Positions 36,241 through 48,099 of a DNA stretch of 64,000 nt are shown one piece after another. Location: assembly GCA_963082975.1 (NCBI GenBank), contig OY720349.1:44559962-44623961 (forward strand). Direction: 5' to 3'. Made by a program: the position numbers and the translations under genes. Numbering within the stretch: the stretch's first letter is position 1; every line of letters begins with the position of its first letter. The notes below the pieces were generated by a model that was given only the letters and a program-made list of their open reading frames with translations, ran no database searches and was not told the DNA's origin. The DNA is from Labia minor. Taxonomy: Eukaryota; Arthropoda; Insecta; Dermaptera; Spongiphoridae.

Positions 36241-37535
36241 GAAATAAGCTTAATTGATTTGTACCCGATGTAGTCTGAAATTTTATTCTAATTTAAAATT
36301 TATATAATAGAATATTTTTAATATTTTTTAAAAATGATAGTGTTTTGGAAACTCAGTTTAACAGTGAATTCAAAAGCAAAAATTCGCCTAAAATTTTGTT
36401 TATATTGTTTTTTATATTAAATTAAGTTATTGTGATTATGAACAAATAATAATAATAATAATAATAAAGTGGTATCAAACAAAATTTGCTGTTACAATTA
36501 ATATAAAAAAAATGACCAATTATTTATTTTTTTCTATCATAAGTTTAATTAAAAATAAATATTGGTTCTGACTGACAAGAAAGATTTAATTTCCTTCCTC
36601 TTGGTTATTGTTCTAGAGAAAAAGAAAGATCCCAAGCAATCGTTTGCTTATAAGTTTTTTTTTCTTTCTAATTAATTTCTTTAGCAGAATCCAAATCGAT
36701 TAATCAACCGACACGAAAGAGAGAATAAAGAAAGTAGCGGGGAGGGCAATGTTCACTCCTTCTTCTATAAATAAATTGATTTTATAGAGGCGAACAGAAG
36801 TTAATTAAAACATTTCGGATAATGAGTAAAAAGTGATTGAATTATTGTCAGCTTAGATAGAGATTATTCTTACTGGATATATAAATATGTATATTTAATT
36901 TACAAATATGTTACTGGGTTAATTAAAAATAAATTTATGAAAATGAAATTACAATAAATTATTAGAAATAATCCGCTAATTCTAGATTTTTTGGAAAATA
37001 TTATATATATATATATATATATATATTTTTAATTTGATTTAGGAATGAGAAATCTAACAAAAGAGCTTGTTATGAATGAACAATTAATAAATTGTTGTTG
37101 ATTTATTATACTATAATTTATTGTATAATGTAGTCATAATAGCAATTGATAATTGAACTTTATATAATGTATGGCTAAGCTCTACCGTCAAAATGATTAA
37201 AAAATGAAATTTATTAAAAAATAAAAAGATATTTATAACTGTATTATATATTATATAATATGTATCTTATACATATATGTTCGTTTAGCTACGCCTGAAA
37301 CTTTATATATGTATATATTTTAATTTTTATTAGAAATTAAAATTAATTAAAAATTAATTAATTTTTTTTTACTTATAATAAAATTTATAATTTCAGAAAA
37401 TACAATACCATTTAAGAATATCAAAGAATAAGAAACAAAAATATTTTATAATTTTGCAATATAATCATGATTTTTACATTTTTCTATATAACATCCAATA
37501 TATGTGACTTAGTAATATTTTAATTCATAAGAAAC
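36241..37535. other. AT-rich DNA, nothing recognised
   Basis: Contains (AAT)n and (TA)n tracts only. Confidence 0.6.
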
Positions 37536-38052
37536 GATGGCAGGCTAATAAGTACGTGACTTTTTAAATTTCCCGTCTCTTAAATGAAATGATAACACTG
37601 CTCCTGTCAGCAGGCAACTATCAACTGACTTGTGTCGAAATTTGAACTAGCAACTTTAGTTTTTATTTAACATCCATTAATAGCAAACTACCTCGTGATT
37701 TGAGAATAAAATGGAAAAAAGTGAATTTCCATGAAAATCTATGAATTGGGATACGAATTTCTCCTTCATCCGCCTTATTCTTCGGATATAGCTCCGAGTG
37801 ACTTTTTCTTATTTCCAAACCTGATGAAATGGCTCGGCGGAAAGAGATTTGACTCCAACGATGAAATCCACTCACAAACAGATCTATTTTCATGTTCTCA
37901 ACAAATCTTATTTTTTTGGAAGGGATAAAAAAAATTGGAGAAACGTTGGACGAAAGGTATTGAGCTCAAAGGAGACTACGTTGAAAAATAAAATAATTTT
38001 TTATACAAAAGCGTTTCATTCAAAAAGTCATTGATTTATTGACCTGCCCTCA
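37536..38052 (+). mobile_element. mariner relic 2 with transposase fragments
   Basis: Left end GGCAGGCTAATAAGTACGTG and right end GATTTATTGACCTGCCC form diverged inverted termini; TA follows the right one. A 65-codon plus-strand frame (37731-37925) contains HPPYSSDIAPSDFFLF, the mariner signature with its third catalytic aspartate. It is followed in another frame by KKLEKRWTKGIELKGDYVEK. Internally deleted; not functional. Confidence 0.85.
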
Positions 38053-38054
38053 TA

Positions 38055-39404
38055 TCTAAGAGACATCAAATCTTAAATATATTTCAAATTTTGTATAACA
38101 AAATATTATTTTTATTTATATATAAATTTCTTTGATGTTGTGAAGGGCATAATTTTTATTAGCTCTAAATTAATTTATAATTGATTTCTTATGAATATAT
38201 TAATTAATAAATAAATATAACTAAATTAAAAAAATAAATTTATTAAATTTGTAATATTTTTTGATCATATTATATATACAATATGAATATTCTTATTTTA
38301 TCAATTATTTACAAAAGAAAAGAAATAATCCATTAACAAGATTTATATTTTCATTTTTTTTTCCTTCATCTTTTAGACATTTCAAAACTAGAAAAGAAAA
38401 ATCGCTGATTGGGTAAGAAGAAGTGTTGACTTAAATCGTTTTAAGTTGCAAAGTAATATAGTTTATTATGTTATTATTACCCTTTGTATAAACTGCCTTC
38501 TTATTCAATAGAGAATTGTCAAAAGAAGAAATAATTATTTAAATGAGACATCGTTCGCCTACAGATTATTTGGAAAAAAAAACGAATGAAGAGAGAAGAT
38601 AAAGTTACGCGATTCAATATTCACAAATTCCAGAAACAGATGTCATTTATTAAATAAAAACAAACACACTGACACATTATTCAATAAGTTAGAATACGGA
38701 TTTCATTTTTCTTTTTTCATTTTAATATTTTCGTTATTATTATATTTGTCTTTGATTAAATTTTTCTTTTTATTTGGTATATATCTACTATATTGAAAAT
38801 GAGATTAATTTTTTTTTTTAATTCAAAAGGCTGTTTTTTTTTCTTTGCTGGTTGGATGTATCTATAAAAAAAGATACAAACATTAAATTTGAAAATTTTA
38901 ATAAAAAAATTATTTAAAATTTAATATTAATATTAAAATTAAATTACTTAATTATAATTTTATTTAAAAATAATTTTCTTTTTGTTTTTTTCATTTTCAG
39001 CTCACCGAGTAATTTACTTTTGTATTATTTAAATAATACTCGTATTGTCATTATGATGAGGTACTATACATATGATTAAATTGACTTTTTTTATTTTGTA
39101 TTTGTTTCTAACATATTAACAGGTGTGTGATTTTTATATAGAGATTTAATTATAATTTAATTATAGTTAAAAAAAATTGTGTAATAACTAATAAGTAAAT
39201 ATTAATTCTTCTGAATGCCATCTTAAATTGTTGATGTCTTCTAAAAACTAAAAAATTTATAATCTATTTTAAATGTAATTCATTTGTTTAATCAAATATA
39301 AGTAAGTAAAACTTTGCAAGTTTGGTTTATTTTCAAAATTTTAGGTAAAGAATTAACCCTAAGGATTTTTTATCAAACCTTTAATCCCCAACGTGGTCCA
39401 TATG
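38055..39404. other. AT-rich DNA, nothing recognised
   Basis: Featureless apart from homopolymers. Confidence 0.6.
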
Positions 39405-39890
39405 AACCTCTTGGGAATCTATGGAACTTTGAATAGGGTCGACAGAAGCTGAGGGGGTTATTGGGGTTCGATGACGAAATTTCCTCTTTCAATTACTATA
39501 AAAATGGAAAGGATTTCTTTATAAATTAAAAATTAAATAAAAAAGTAAATACAAACAATTGTTAACGTATCCAACTAGTCCCCATAGTAGTAATATTTAT
39601 TAAAGTTATATTTATTACACTTTTATATATATTTATATAAACCTCCATTTTAAGGGATTATTCATTGAAATTTTTGTTTTAAATTTTTAATCTAAATAAA
39701 ATACCATTTAAGTTTTTTTGATGGAGTTAATTTTTTTGTAAATTAATAATTTCCAATAATTTTTATATTATAAAATATTTGATAAAATTTATTACCTATA
39801 ATATTGTATGCGAAAGTTGGGAAATTTATTATCATTCAAAATTTGACCTGATATTAAAAATCATCAATATTAATTTTTTCAGTTATGTTA
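39405..39890 (+). repeat. Paralogous duplication, uninterrupted copy (empty site)
   Basis: Collinear with 30880-31019 plus 31637-32000. At about 39555-39565 the sequence AAATACAAACAATTGTTAAC is uninterrupted where the other copy carries the 617-bp family B element. Confidence 0.85.
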
Positions 39891-39913
39891 TGTTTAGTTA
39901 GTTTTATAATATA

Positions 39914-40398
39914 GGGCGGATTGAAAAGTTTCCGACCTGACCAAGAAAAACGATGTTTTTCAATTTTTTTTTTTTGTTTTATTTTTCAAAATTCAAGATA
40001 GCTGAGACCTGTACGATGTCAGCTGAACGTGTACGAAATATTTTGCAAAACCATTTGAATATGAAAAGCTGTGTGCAACGTGGGTGCCGCATTTCCTAAC
40101 TTTAGACCAAAAATTGCTTCGAAAAAACATTTCTAACGACAATTTGGCGCTGTAGGCGTAACCCAAACGAATTTTTGCGTCGATTCATAACTGTTGATGA
40201 GACTTAAATTAAATTAAATCAAATTTAATTATTTTCTTTATTAATTAATTAATTTATTAATTAATTAAATTAATTAGAACACCGTTATGAGAAATGTATC
40301 AGTGTTGATGGAGATTATGTTGAAAAATATAGCAAAAAAAAAAAATTTAAAAACATCGTTTTTCTTGGTCAGGTCGGAAACTTTTCAGACCACCCTCG
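39914..40398 (+). mobile_element. mariner-like element, internally deleted
   Basis: Inverted termini GAAAAGTTTCCGACCTGACC and the complement near 40370, with TA on both sides (39912-39913, 40399-40400). The interior contains a decayed transposase N-terminal half and its last codons, joined by an AT-rich scrambled segment (about 40205-40280). Confidence 0.9.
40005..40340 (+). pseudogene. mariner transposase remnant (SETMAR-type)
   Basis: Plus-strand pieces read LSAERVRNILQNHLNMKSC (end of the second helix-turn-helix), then NPNEFLRRFITVDET (first catalytic aspartate), and after a deletion RYEKCISVDGDYVEK (C-terminus). Frames are broken and the central catalytic part is gone. Confidence 0.8.
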
Positions 40399-40400
40399 TA

Positions 40401-41461
40401 TAATATGCATTACTTATCTTCTTAAGAACAGATTAGTTGTTATTGACTATTCAAAATACAATACGGAATATTATTATGAATAAGATTTCTTATACACGAG
40501 TCATTCAAAGCCCAACTACTGGTATTCGAGACTTTGAAGTTTCATCTGATTACAGTGTCTCATGCACTGGTGGTTGGACACCAAGTGTCTGGTTTGGAAT
40601 GGGTTTACAAGTTGAAACAAGGATCTCTAAAGGAAATGTTTTTTTAATATATACTAAGACTGGATTATATTGAATTAAATTTAAATATCAATAGATAACT
40701 AGAATTGTAAGATAAAAAAGTCACCTTTGCCTTGTATATGGAAATTATAATAATCTTTTTTGAATAATTTAAAATCATAATTTATAATGTTAATATTGAG
40801 TTGAAAACTTCTTATAAGTGATAGGTATACCCGATTAATTGTATGTGAACTCTTTTCAAACTCAATAAATTAATGAGATTATTTAAAGGATTAAAACTTT
40901 TCACTTTTAATTGGATGATAGTATTTAAAAGATTTTTTCATCTTATCATTATAATAATCATGAAAATTTGATATTTGATATTGATACTTTATGATAATAA
41001 TTTTTTATAGTAATTTAATTAATAAATTAAATAAATCGAACTGGGATTTATTAAAAATATATTATATTATTAAATTCTAAATTCTAATTTGTTTTAAATA
41101 TTATTGATTATATTTAAATTTTTTTTTTAAATTCTTATAATATTAATATTTTAATATGCTGATATTTTTCTTAAACATAAAATATAATTCGTATAATGGA
41201 TTAATTTTCCATTTTAAACTATTTAACTTTCTATGGAGTAGGTTTGTATTTCAATATTATAATTTCATTATATAAAACTTTATATGAAAATTAATTTTAA
41301 TACTTTTAATACTTATAATGAATTAATTCTTGGTAAATGGATTTAATTATACTCTTACGTTTTAGATACCTCATAAGGATCGTATTCCTTTAAAATATAT
41401 TATAATTGAATAAATTCATTCATGTATTTTTAATTTTCTAATTTCTAATTCTATTTTGTAC
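40401..41461. other. AT-rich DNA with an unexplained short frame
   Basis: A 78-codon plus-strand frame at 40437-40673 includes SSDYSVSCTGGWTPSVWFGM, which has a more protein-like composition than most chance frames here. There are no splice sites or homologues that I can identify. Confidence 0.35.
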
Positions 41462-41871
41462 AGAGTGCGGCAGGGAAACTTGCGATTATAAAATGCTAAT
41501 TTGTGCTTAAGAAGATTTATTTGCAATTATTTTGTATATAACAACACAAAAAATGCCAGATCCCCTGATTTAACGGGGTGTGATTATTTACTTTGAGGAT
41601 TTCTGAAAACCAGAGTATTTTCAAAAGGCCCACAAGATCTGCATGAACTTAAAACAGCATTTCTCGAAATGGTTGCCAGTATTCCCTGGACATGCTCCGA
41701 CGTGCAGTATATAATGTTTACGCAAGATGTCAGAAGTGGCTAAGAAGGAATGGTGGACATTTAGAAGAAATACTTTTTGGAAAATTTTGTGTAGATTAAG
41801 TCGGTATACAAAATAATTGCAAATAAATCTCCTTAAGCATAAACTAGCATTTTATAATAGCACACCCTATA
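41462..41871 (+). mobile_element. Tc1/mariner-like element, internally deleted, with about 80-bp inverted ends
   Basis: After TA the left end reads CAGAGTGCGGCAGGG... ATTATAAAATGCTAATTTGTGC; the right end is its diverged complement, ending GCACACCCTATA. The interior plus strand reads MLRRAVYNVYARCQKWLRRN then GGHLEEILF and a stop, the standard C-terminal end of a DDE transposase of this superfamily. Family B copy B3 begins 20 bp further on. Confidence 0.8.
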
Positions 41872-41890
41872 TTTTCTATAATAAATTTTT

Positions 41891-42503
41891 ACCGACCGAC
41901 GATAGTAAAGGAGGTATTGTTTTCACACCAAATTTCACATGTGGAGATTTTTACATATCTCCACGAATCATGCATTTTCTTAACAGAAAAAAGTATTTTT
42001 AGCATGATGTCTGTCCGTCCGTATAGATGTGTACAGCCTGAACGGCTCAACGGATTTTGATGAAATTTGGTATATTTACTTAATGCATCAGTGGGATGAA
42101 TTGATCAACTTTTGGTGCAAATCCGGAGACCGGAAGTGGTAGTATTAGCGATCGACGATAGGAAGGGAAGGGTTATTTTCACACCAAATTTCACACGAGG
42201 AGATTTTTTACATATCACCACACGAATCATTCACTTTGTATTGGTTTTATCCTCGAGAAAAATCATCTTTATTAGTTTTTTGTCAATTTAAAATTATATG
42301 ACGTCATCCAACCATTCATGACGTCACAACCTGGTCTTACATATATAATATAAATAAAATAAAATTAAAAATATTTATGTTATATCCATATCTGTTTTTT
42401 ATTACATTAATAGATATATTTAAATTATTTGAAATTGTTTCTGTAGCTGGAAATTAATTTACTTCAAACCGTCGGTCGGTTCGGACATGGCCACAGGTCA
42501 ACT
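41891..42503 (+). mobile_element. Family B Helentron-like element, copy B3 (complete)
   Basis: Reference-quality copy from ACCGACCGACGATAG to GGCCACAGGTCAA. Block 1 (about 41898-41980) and block 2 (about 42155-42240) are diverged duplicates of each other. A TGACGTCA-like palindrome occurs twice near 42300. It abuts a Tc1/mariner relic ending at 41871. Confidence 0.85.
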
Positions 42504-42741
42504 TATTTTTTCTTCTAATTTATTGATTCTATTTATTCAATCATTTTTGATATATTATTAAAAACTTTGTCAACAAATTTAGTAAATAAATAAACAACTA
42601 GTTCAGTAGAAGTATCCCATTATAAGATTTTGGAATTTATTTACATCCTAAGATGGAAAAATACTTTTCTTGATATGTTCTTGGCTATGTGAATAAATCA
42701 AATTTGGCTTCGTTACATTTGGGTAGTTAGCTTATATTTGC
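42504..42741. other. Short AT-rich spacer between B3 and SINE E2
   Basis: No feature recognised. Confidence 0.6.
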
Positions 42742-42965
42742 ACTTGTGTGTCCTATGATCAGTAGAACGGGTCCTCTCAACCTTTACCTTGATTTTCTTG
42801 ATCGGAGGCGCTATCAAGTAGCTATTCCTCAATGTTGTTCCCGGAGGTTGTGTTGACTCAGTCCTATAGACCCCAGCAGGGGAAATTCCCTTGCCAGGCC
42901 CAGGTCTTGAACCCGGGACCATGTGAATGTGAGGCAGGTTCGCTACCCGCACACCCAATGGCGCC
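42742..42965 (-). repeat. tRNA-derived SINE family E, copy E2 (best preserved)
   Basis: On the minus strand it begins GGCGCCATTGGGTGTGCGGG, giving an A-box-like region, then CCCGGGTTCAAGACCTGGGC with a B box (GGTTCAAGACC), then the SINE body and tail. It is strongly GC-rich against its flanks. An internal pol III promoter is therefore plausible. Open frames overlapping it on both strands are not genes. Confidence 0.75.
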
Positions 42966-43479
42966 TATTTTTATGATTGTTAGTAATTTTAAATTATCCC
43001 TGAGTATATTTTTCCAAATAATCTTTCTTTTTATAGTTTATATAGTTCTGGTTAATAAGATCGAGGCCATTTTTCCTAAACCAAATTCAAATTACTCCGA
43101 AAATCCATATGATAGTGCTCCCACTATGCTCATTAGATAAGTATTACTTTGAACTATAGATTAAGTATCAAAACCTCGAAATTGGTTTAGTACTTAGAAG
43201 GTTATTTACGTTTAACCATGGAGAAAAATAAATAATAAAAAATTAATTGAATTTTACTATAATGCGGCGCAAACTTACAACCAGACCCTATATATATTAT
43301 ATCAATGGAGATATTCATTATTTTAGTTAGTTAATTTGAATATATTGTAATGAAATTTTAATGGTATCGATTCTGGAGAATTTTATTTCTAGAGAATTTC
43401 CTGTGAAGTGAAATAAAAATTAGGATATTCTCTAGAATTGGTTAAATTAATATGAAACCCAAAAAAAATCAAAATTCCA

Positions 43480-43960
43480 ACGAAGTGCTGTTAAGCCAGG
43501 GTCAAGAATCAGATCCTTCCCGACTCGGAGCCGAATTAGGACACCCGATTGGCTGAGAGCCTGGAGAACCATAAAAGTTATGAGAAGAGAGGGGAAGAGC
43601 TGGCCGCAGGCAAGCGGTTGCGGGCAGTCGCCAACGAGGAGTCCAAGGAGAGGGTTCGACGGGAGTCGAGGAGCGCGCCTTAGCGGTCGACGAGGGGTCC
43701 TGACAGAGTCCAGAAGCATGGGCTGAGGACTTCAATAGACGGACCGAAGCCCAATATCACCCGGTCCAGCGCTGTGTCACTCCGGGACCACCTGTCCAAA
43801 CGCCTTCACCACCAGTTCATCTGTTCTCCTCACATCGCTTAAAACATTTCTCCACCCTTCCAGAAAGATAAACACCCTGAAGTTGGATTCCCTCTTCCAA
43901 AGTGCTACCATTACACCCTTGTTGCGACCAATTATACACCTAAATATTAATCCTACAAAC
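43480..43960. other. Unexplained GC-rich island
   Basis: About 480 bp of much higher G+C than anything around it, with CCGCAGGCAAGCGG, GGACCGAAGCCCAATATCA and GAGCGCGCCTTAGCGGTCG. One plus-strand frame is open over about 43 codons (EELAAGKRLRAVANEESKE...), then continues past single stops to about 43950. Two minus-strand frames of 77 and 90 codons overlap. I recognise none of them. It could be a piece of a transposon, an exon, or transferred sequence. Confidence 0.5.
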
Positions 43961-45614
43961 CTTTTTTTTATAAATCATTACACACACTTAAAAATTTAAA
44001 TAAAATGTTAAAAATTTTGATTTTATAAAAATTTTCTTATTTACTATTTTACCTTACTGCCCCAAAATATCATTACAATATATATATATATATATATATT
44101 TATAAAAATTAATTAAAATATGAAATATATTTCTAAGAGGCATAATCTTAATACGCCATTCCAAGGTCTAGATATAGACACTATAGGACATTAATGTCAA
44201 GTTTAAAAAAGTATTAAAGAAAAGTTTCCAAAATCAATCAAGCTTAGCATCATACTGGTTGAGAATCACTAAAAGGGGAATAATATATTTTACATAAATG
44301 TCAAAAAAGTAGCTTTTATAAAAGTGGTAAAGAATTAGAAATTTTTTTTTTTTATTTTCCTAAATAAATTTAGAACAATAATTTATAGGTATATAATTGA
44401 AACTTTATCGCTTAGATGAAGTTCAATTAAAGAGCAACCTGGATAGAGAGGGAGAGCTTTTAACGTTGATTCAATTAAGATGACACATTCCAATTAGTCC
44501 AACCTGCGACTCGGGAGAAAAGGAGATTTACTTATTTGCTCTCTCCGTTGGACTTTTTTTTTTCTCTTCCCCATTCTTCGTATACCTCCTCTCTGCCCCC
44601 CGTCCCATATAATTATATGTTCGTTGTTTTGAGTGACAAGCAAAGTACATTGCTGATTTTATAAACCTATTTTGAGCGACGCGGACGTAAATTTTCGTAT
44701 AATGAAAATTCATGAACAAAACGTTTTTTTTTTCTCTCTCTCTCTCTTAACTAGAGATGCCCAAAACAGTTATGTAAAACTGAATAGATTGCATGTGTCA
44801 CTTGTCAGACCTTTATGTATGATAGAATTATAATCGAATTAACCGTCCACTAAGTCTGTCAGTCAGCTGGGGGTTTGGCGGTGATTTGCATTGGCAAAAT
44901 GAATTTGTCGATGATCTGATGCATTCTAACTATCTATCTATCTATCTACACCTGTTTAATTAAATGCATTCTATAGATATTTTCGAACCAATTTATTTAA
45001 TTTATTTTTCAAATAAAAGCTTGGAACGTAATGAAATAAATGAAAAACACAAACATACTTTCAACAAAATACTTTTACTATCTATTCCACTCATTTTGGG
45101 GGTAAAGAAGAATCCATTTCGTGTTTGTTATTTCTACCTTATTTGTTCTAAGTAATTATAATAGAATAATATAAGAAAAATCTTTAAATAAAAAAAGAAA
45201 AGTTTAAAAATACACTTTTTAATTAATTTTTTTTTCTCCTTCGGAAAATAAAGGGATAGATAAATAACTTTCTTAAAATTTTCATATAAAACGTGAATCA
45301 GATTGGAATATCTTACAACCATATTTTAAATAAACTTGTAGAATATCATGGAAACTATATATACACAAATATATATATAGGTATATATATAATATATAAT
45401 ATATTATTTTATATTTTCTTTGCTTTTTCTTCATAGAGTTTTAATCTGAAAATTAAAAATAGTAAATTATAAATTAAATTAAATTTTAAATCTAATAATT
45501 TCTCAAGATATAAGTATATATTAAAATTAAATTAAATCAAAATAACTATTATTATAACTTAATACAACAATCAACAACTTTTACCAACAACAATCACCTT
45601 TTTTTAATTAAATT
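43961..45614. other. AT-rich DNA with CT-rich and (TATC)n tracts
   Basis: CTCTCTCTCTCTC at about 44734 and TATCTATCTATC at about 44932 flank a less AT-rich stretch containing GTCTGTCAGTCAGCTGGGGG. The segment 45540-45606 is the first half of the family C copy. Confidence 0.5.
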
Positions 45615-46217
45615 AGCTGGAGTGTCTCCACTCGACTATCTCGCAATTTGAATTGGATTAAATAACATAATATATTATATTTAAATTAAATTTAATTAAT
45701 TATAAATTATAAATAATAAATATTAAACCAGCGCATGTTTGGATTTTTGTTGATGGCACCACGTCACATGTTGGCGCGTGAGATTTGCAGTGTTAAAAAA
45801 TTAATTATGGTAATTTCAGCGAATCAATCAAGCTGAAATTCTATATATAGCAGTTTTATACAATTATTAATCATGTGAAAAATTATCAAACATATATCTT
45901 TATTTTTACGGTCACTTTAGAGGAAAAAAATCAAAACGTTGTAAGTAATGACCCTCTTCCGGTTGAGCAACATTTCTCAAAAGTTGATAGAAAACTATGA
46001 ATTTTGAATAATGCCCATGTACCAAATTTCATCATTCTAGCTCAAACCGTTTTTGCGTAATCTTAGTTACATACATACATAAATACACACACACACACAC
46101 ACACAGAGACATTTTTCTCAACCTTAGTGAAAATGATTCAGGAGCCTTCAAAACGTATAAAAACATCAAAATCTCAACATTGAAAATTTTCGTGATCTCA
46201 ATACTATCTCTTACGAG

Positions 46218-47394
46218 CAGGGCTTCGAACCGTTATTTTTTTCGTTTCGGTTTTCGTTCCGGTTCAATAAAAAAAAAAAATATCAGTTCGGTTCCGGTTT
46301 TCGTTCCGGCAAAAATAACGGTTTTTTTCGGTTTTCGGTTTTCGGTTCAGCTCCGATTAATTAATTTTAAAGACCTTTTATTTGTATTAGAAATTTAGGT
46401 CGGGGTATGCCGAGTCTGCCATAAATATATAAAAATATTTCTTGCTACCACCCTAAATCATACTACATGAATTGATACAATATAATATAAATAATAATAA
46501 TTAATTAAAGGTATAATAATTAGAAGTATTTAATATAAGATGTTAATATAATTTATTAAACGGAACAAATAAGTATGAATATTTTTTTACATCCTTCTAC
46601 TTTCAAACACTCAACAAACGAAACAAATTCGTATATTTAATGTTAAAGTATACAGGATTCTTGGATATATTTACTTATAATTATAACTATAATTATAAAA
46701 GATGAAAATTACTTCTAATTATCAAAATACCTTCCAATATATTTTCATTTAAACTATTTCTATTGTCTCATAAAATAAACTTTAAACCAGAGAAAGCTCT
46801 TTCAACACTAACTTGTGTTGCAGTATCTCCTAAAACCACCATTGCAATTTTGTTAAAATGAGGATATGTATTTTTATTTTCCTCCCAAAATTCTAAAATA
46901 AGTTTTTTACTGTCTAATCTTCGTACTTGGTCAAAGGTATTCAATATTTGTTTAAATTTATTTAATAATTTTATTTATATTTATGAATCATTTTCTTTAT
47001 ATCAATACATAACCCTGTAACAAATGGAATAAATAATTTAAAAAATTAATACTATCATTAAATCAAAATATCAGTATTAAACAAACGATGAAAACATTAA
47101 ATTCTGTATTGCGACTACGTGACGCTGCCAACACAACCGAAGGGAGAGTATGACTAGGACACTAATTTTTGAAACAAAGTTTTTAGCGACACCATGCAGT
47201 GCGAGGCATAACTAATTGAAAAATTCGGGCTTGGGTGTTGCCAAAACACCTCTTGTGGCAACTCTGGATTGAACACGTACTGAACCGAAATAAACCGATA
47301 TTATTTTTTCGGTTCAGCTCCGGTTTTCGTTCCGGCAAAAATAACGGTTTTTTTCGGTTTTCGGTTTTCGGTTCAGTTCCGGTTCGAAGCCCTG
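46218..47394 (-). mobile_element. hAT transposon (decayed, 1177 bp) with 8-bp target duplication
   Basis: Terminal inverted repeats CAGGGCTTCGAACCG (46218-46232) and CGGTTCGAAGCCCTG (47380-47394) are perfect over 15 bp and are flanked by the duplicated 8-mer CTTACGAG (46210-46217, 47395-47402). Both ends carry a direct copy of a 60-bp GGTTTTCGGTT-rich segment (46292-46352, 47318-47380). An internal minus-strand remnant encodes the hAT C-terminal dimerisation region. The family assignment is firm; it cannot encode a full transposase. Confidence 0.93.
46765..46945 (-). pseudogene. hAT transposase fragment (C-terminal dimerisation domain)
   Basis: On the minus strand about 55 codons read without a stop: KKLILEFWEENKN, then YPHFNKIAMVVLGD, then TQVSVERAFSGLKF, and a stop. 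The SVERAFSG motif, preceded by a short hydrophobic helix, is the signature of the hATC domain. Sequence further upstream in the element is broken by stops. DNA-binding and catalytic parts are missing, so it is a pseudogene of a host-genome transposase. Confidence 0.85.
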
Positions 47395-47432
47395 CTTACG
47401 AGATAGTAAAAATCAATAAACATTATATATAT

Positions 47433-47765
47433 TCTTATAAAACATAAAATATGTATAAAATTGTATAAAATTTTTAAATATATATAATTTAATGTTTATG
47501 TTAATTAATTAATGAATGCAGTAATTAACATTTATTTGGACTCTAATTTTATTTACTTAGAAAGTCTCATTCACTCCAGGTATACAAAATGGCGGGCAAA
47601 TCGGGCGTCTGACCAGGGCGCCGAATTTTGAGGGGCGCCGAAATAAAAATCAAATATTTTTTATTTTCATTATTTTTTTAAATTTTATTAATTAAAATTA
47701 ATCATTTTTCATGAGAAATTGTTTTTTTGAACAAGGAATAAATTGTTTTTTTCTTTAATAATACC
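47433..47765 (+). repeat. Repeat family C, copy C2
   Basis: Second copy of family C, with GGCGGGCAAATCGGGCGTCT and AGGGGCGCCGAAATAAAAAT. Its other half lies before 45615; family A copy A6 with its hAT sits between. Confidence 0.7.
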
Positions 47766-48099
47766 AAATTAAGATATATAAATATTTATATATTAATTTA
47801 AAAGAATATAATATATTAATATATATATAATTTGATAGACTTTTCTGTCCGTGCAAGCTGCAAGTCTCACACGCTAACATTTAATTTCTCTCTCTCTTTA
47901 TATATATATGAAATAAAAAAATGACGGGGTACAAGACATGGTCAAATGATGCTTGGCTCCCCCCACCACTACCCTCCGGTTTCTTTCTGATAATCCAAGG
48001 TGACTAATGTTTTATCTTCCTTATTTGTATTGAGGATAATTCTCCGAAAAATGTAGCCTATCTTGTTTTATTTTCTTGGCCTGATCTCTATCATTTATC
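47766..48099. other. AT-rich DNA, nothing recognised
   Basis: Short CT and TA tracts; a CCCCCCACCACTACCC-type stretch near 47960. Confidence 0.5.

Larger units (their letters stand above)
45615..47407 (-). mobile_element. Family A Helentron-like element, copy A6, interrupted by a hAT transposon
   Basis: The left part (45615-46217) is an otherwise complete family A copy. Its terminal stem CTATCTCTTACGAGATAG is split after CTTACGAG by the 1177-bp hAT at 46218-47394 and resumes with CTTACGAG at 47395. The copy itself sits inside a family C repeat, making a three-level nest whose order of insertion is C, then A, then hAT. Confidence 0.9.

Noticed and set aside
42713-43140. Two overlapping frames with GC-rich, Pro/Gly-rich translations
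   Set aside because: They lie on SINE E2 and its flanks; the apparent coding quality comes from the tRNA-like head.
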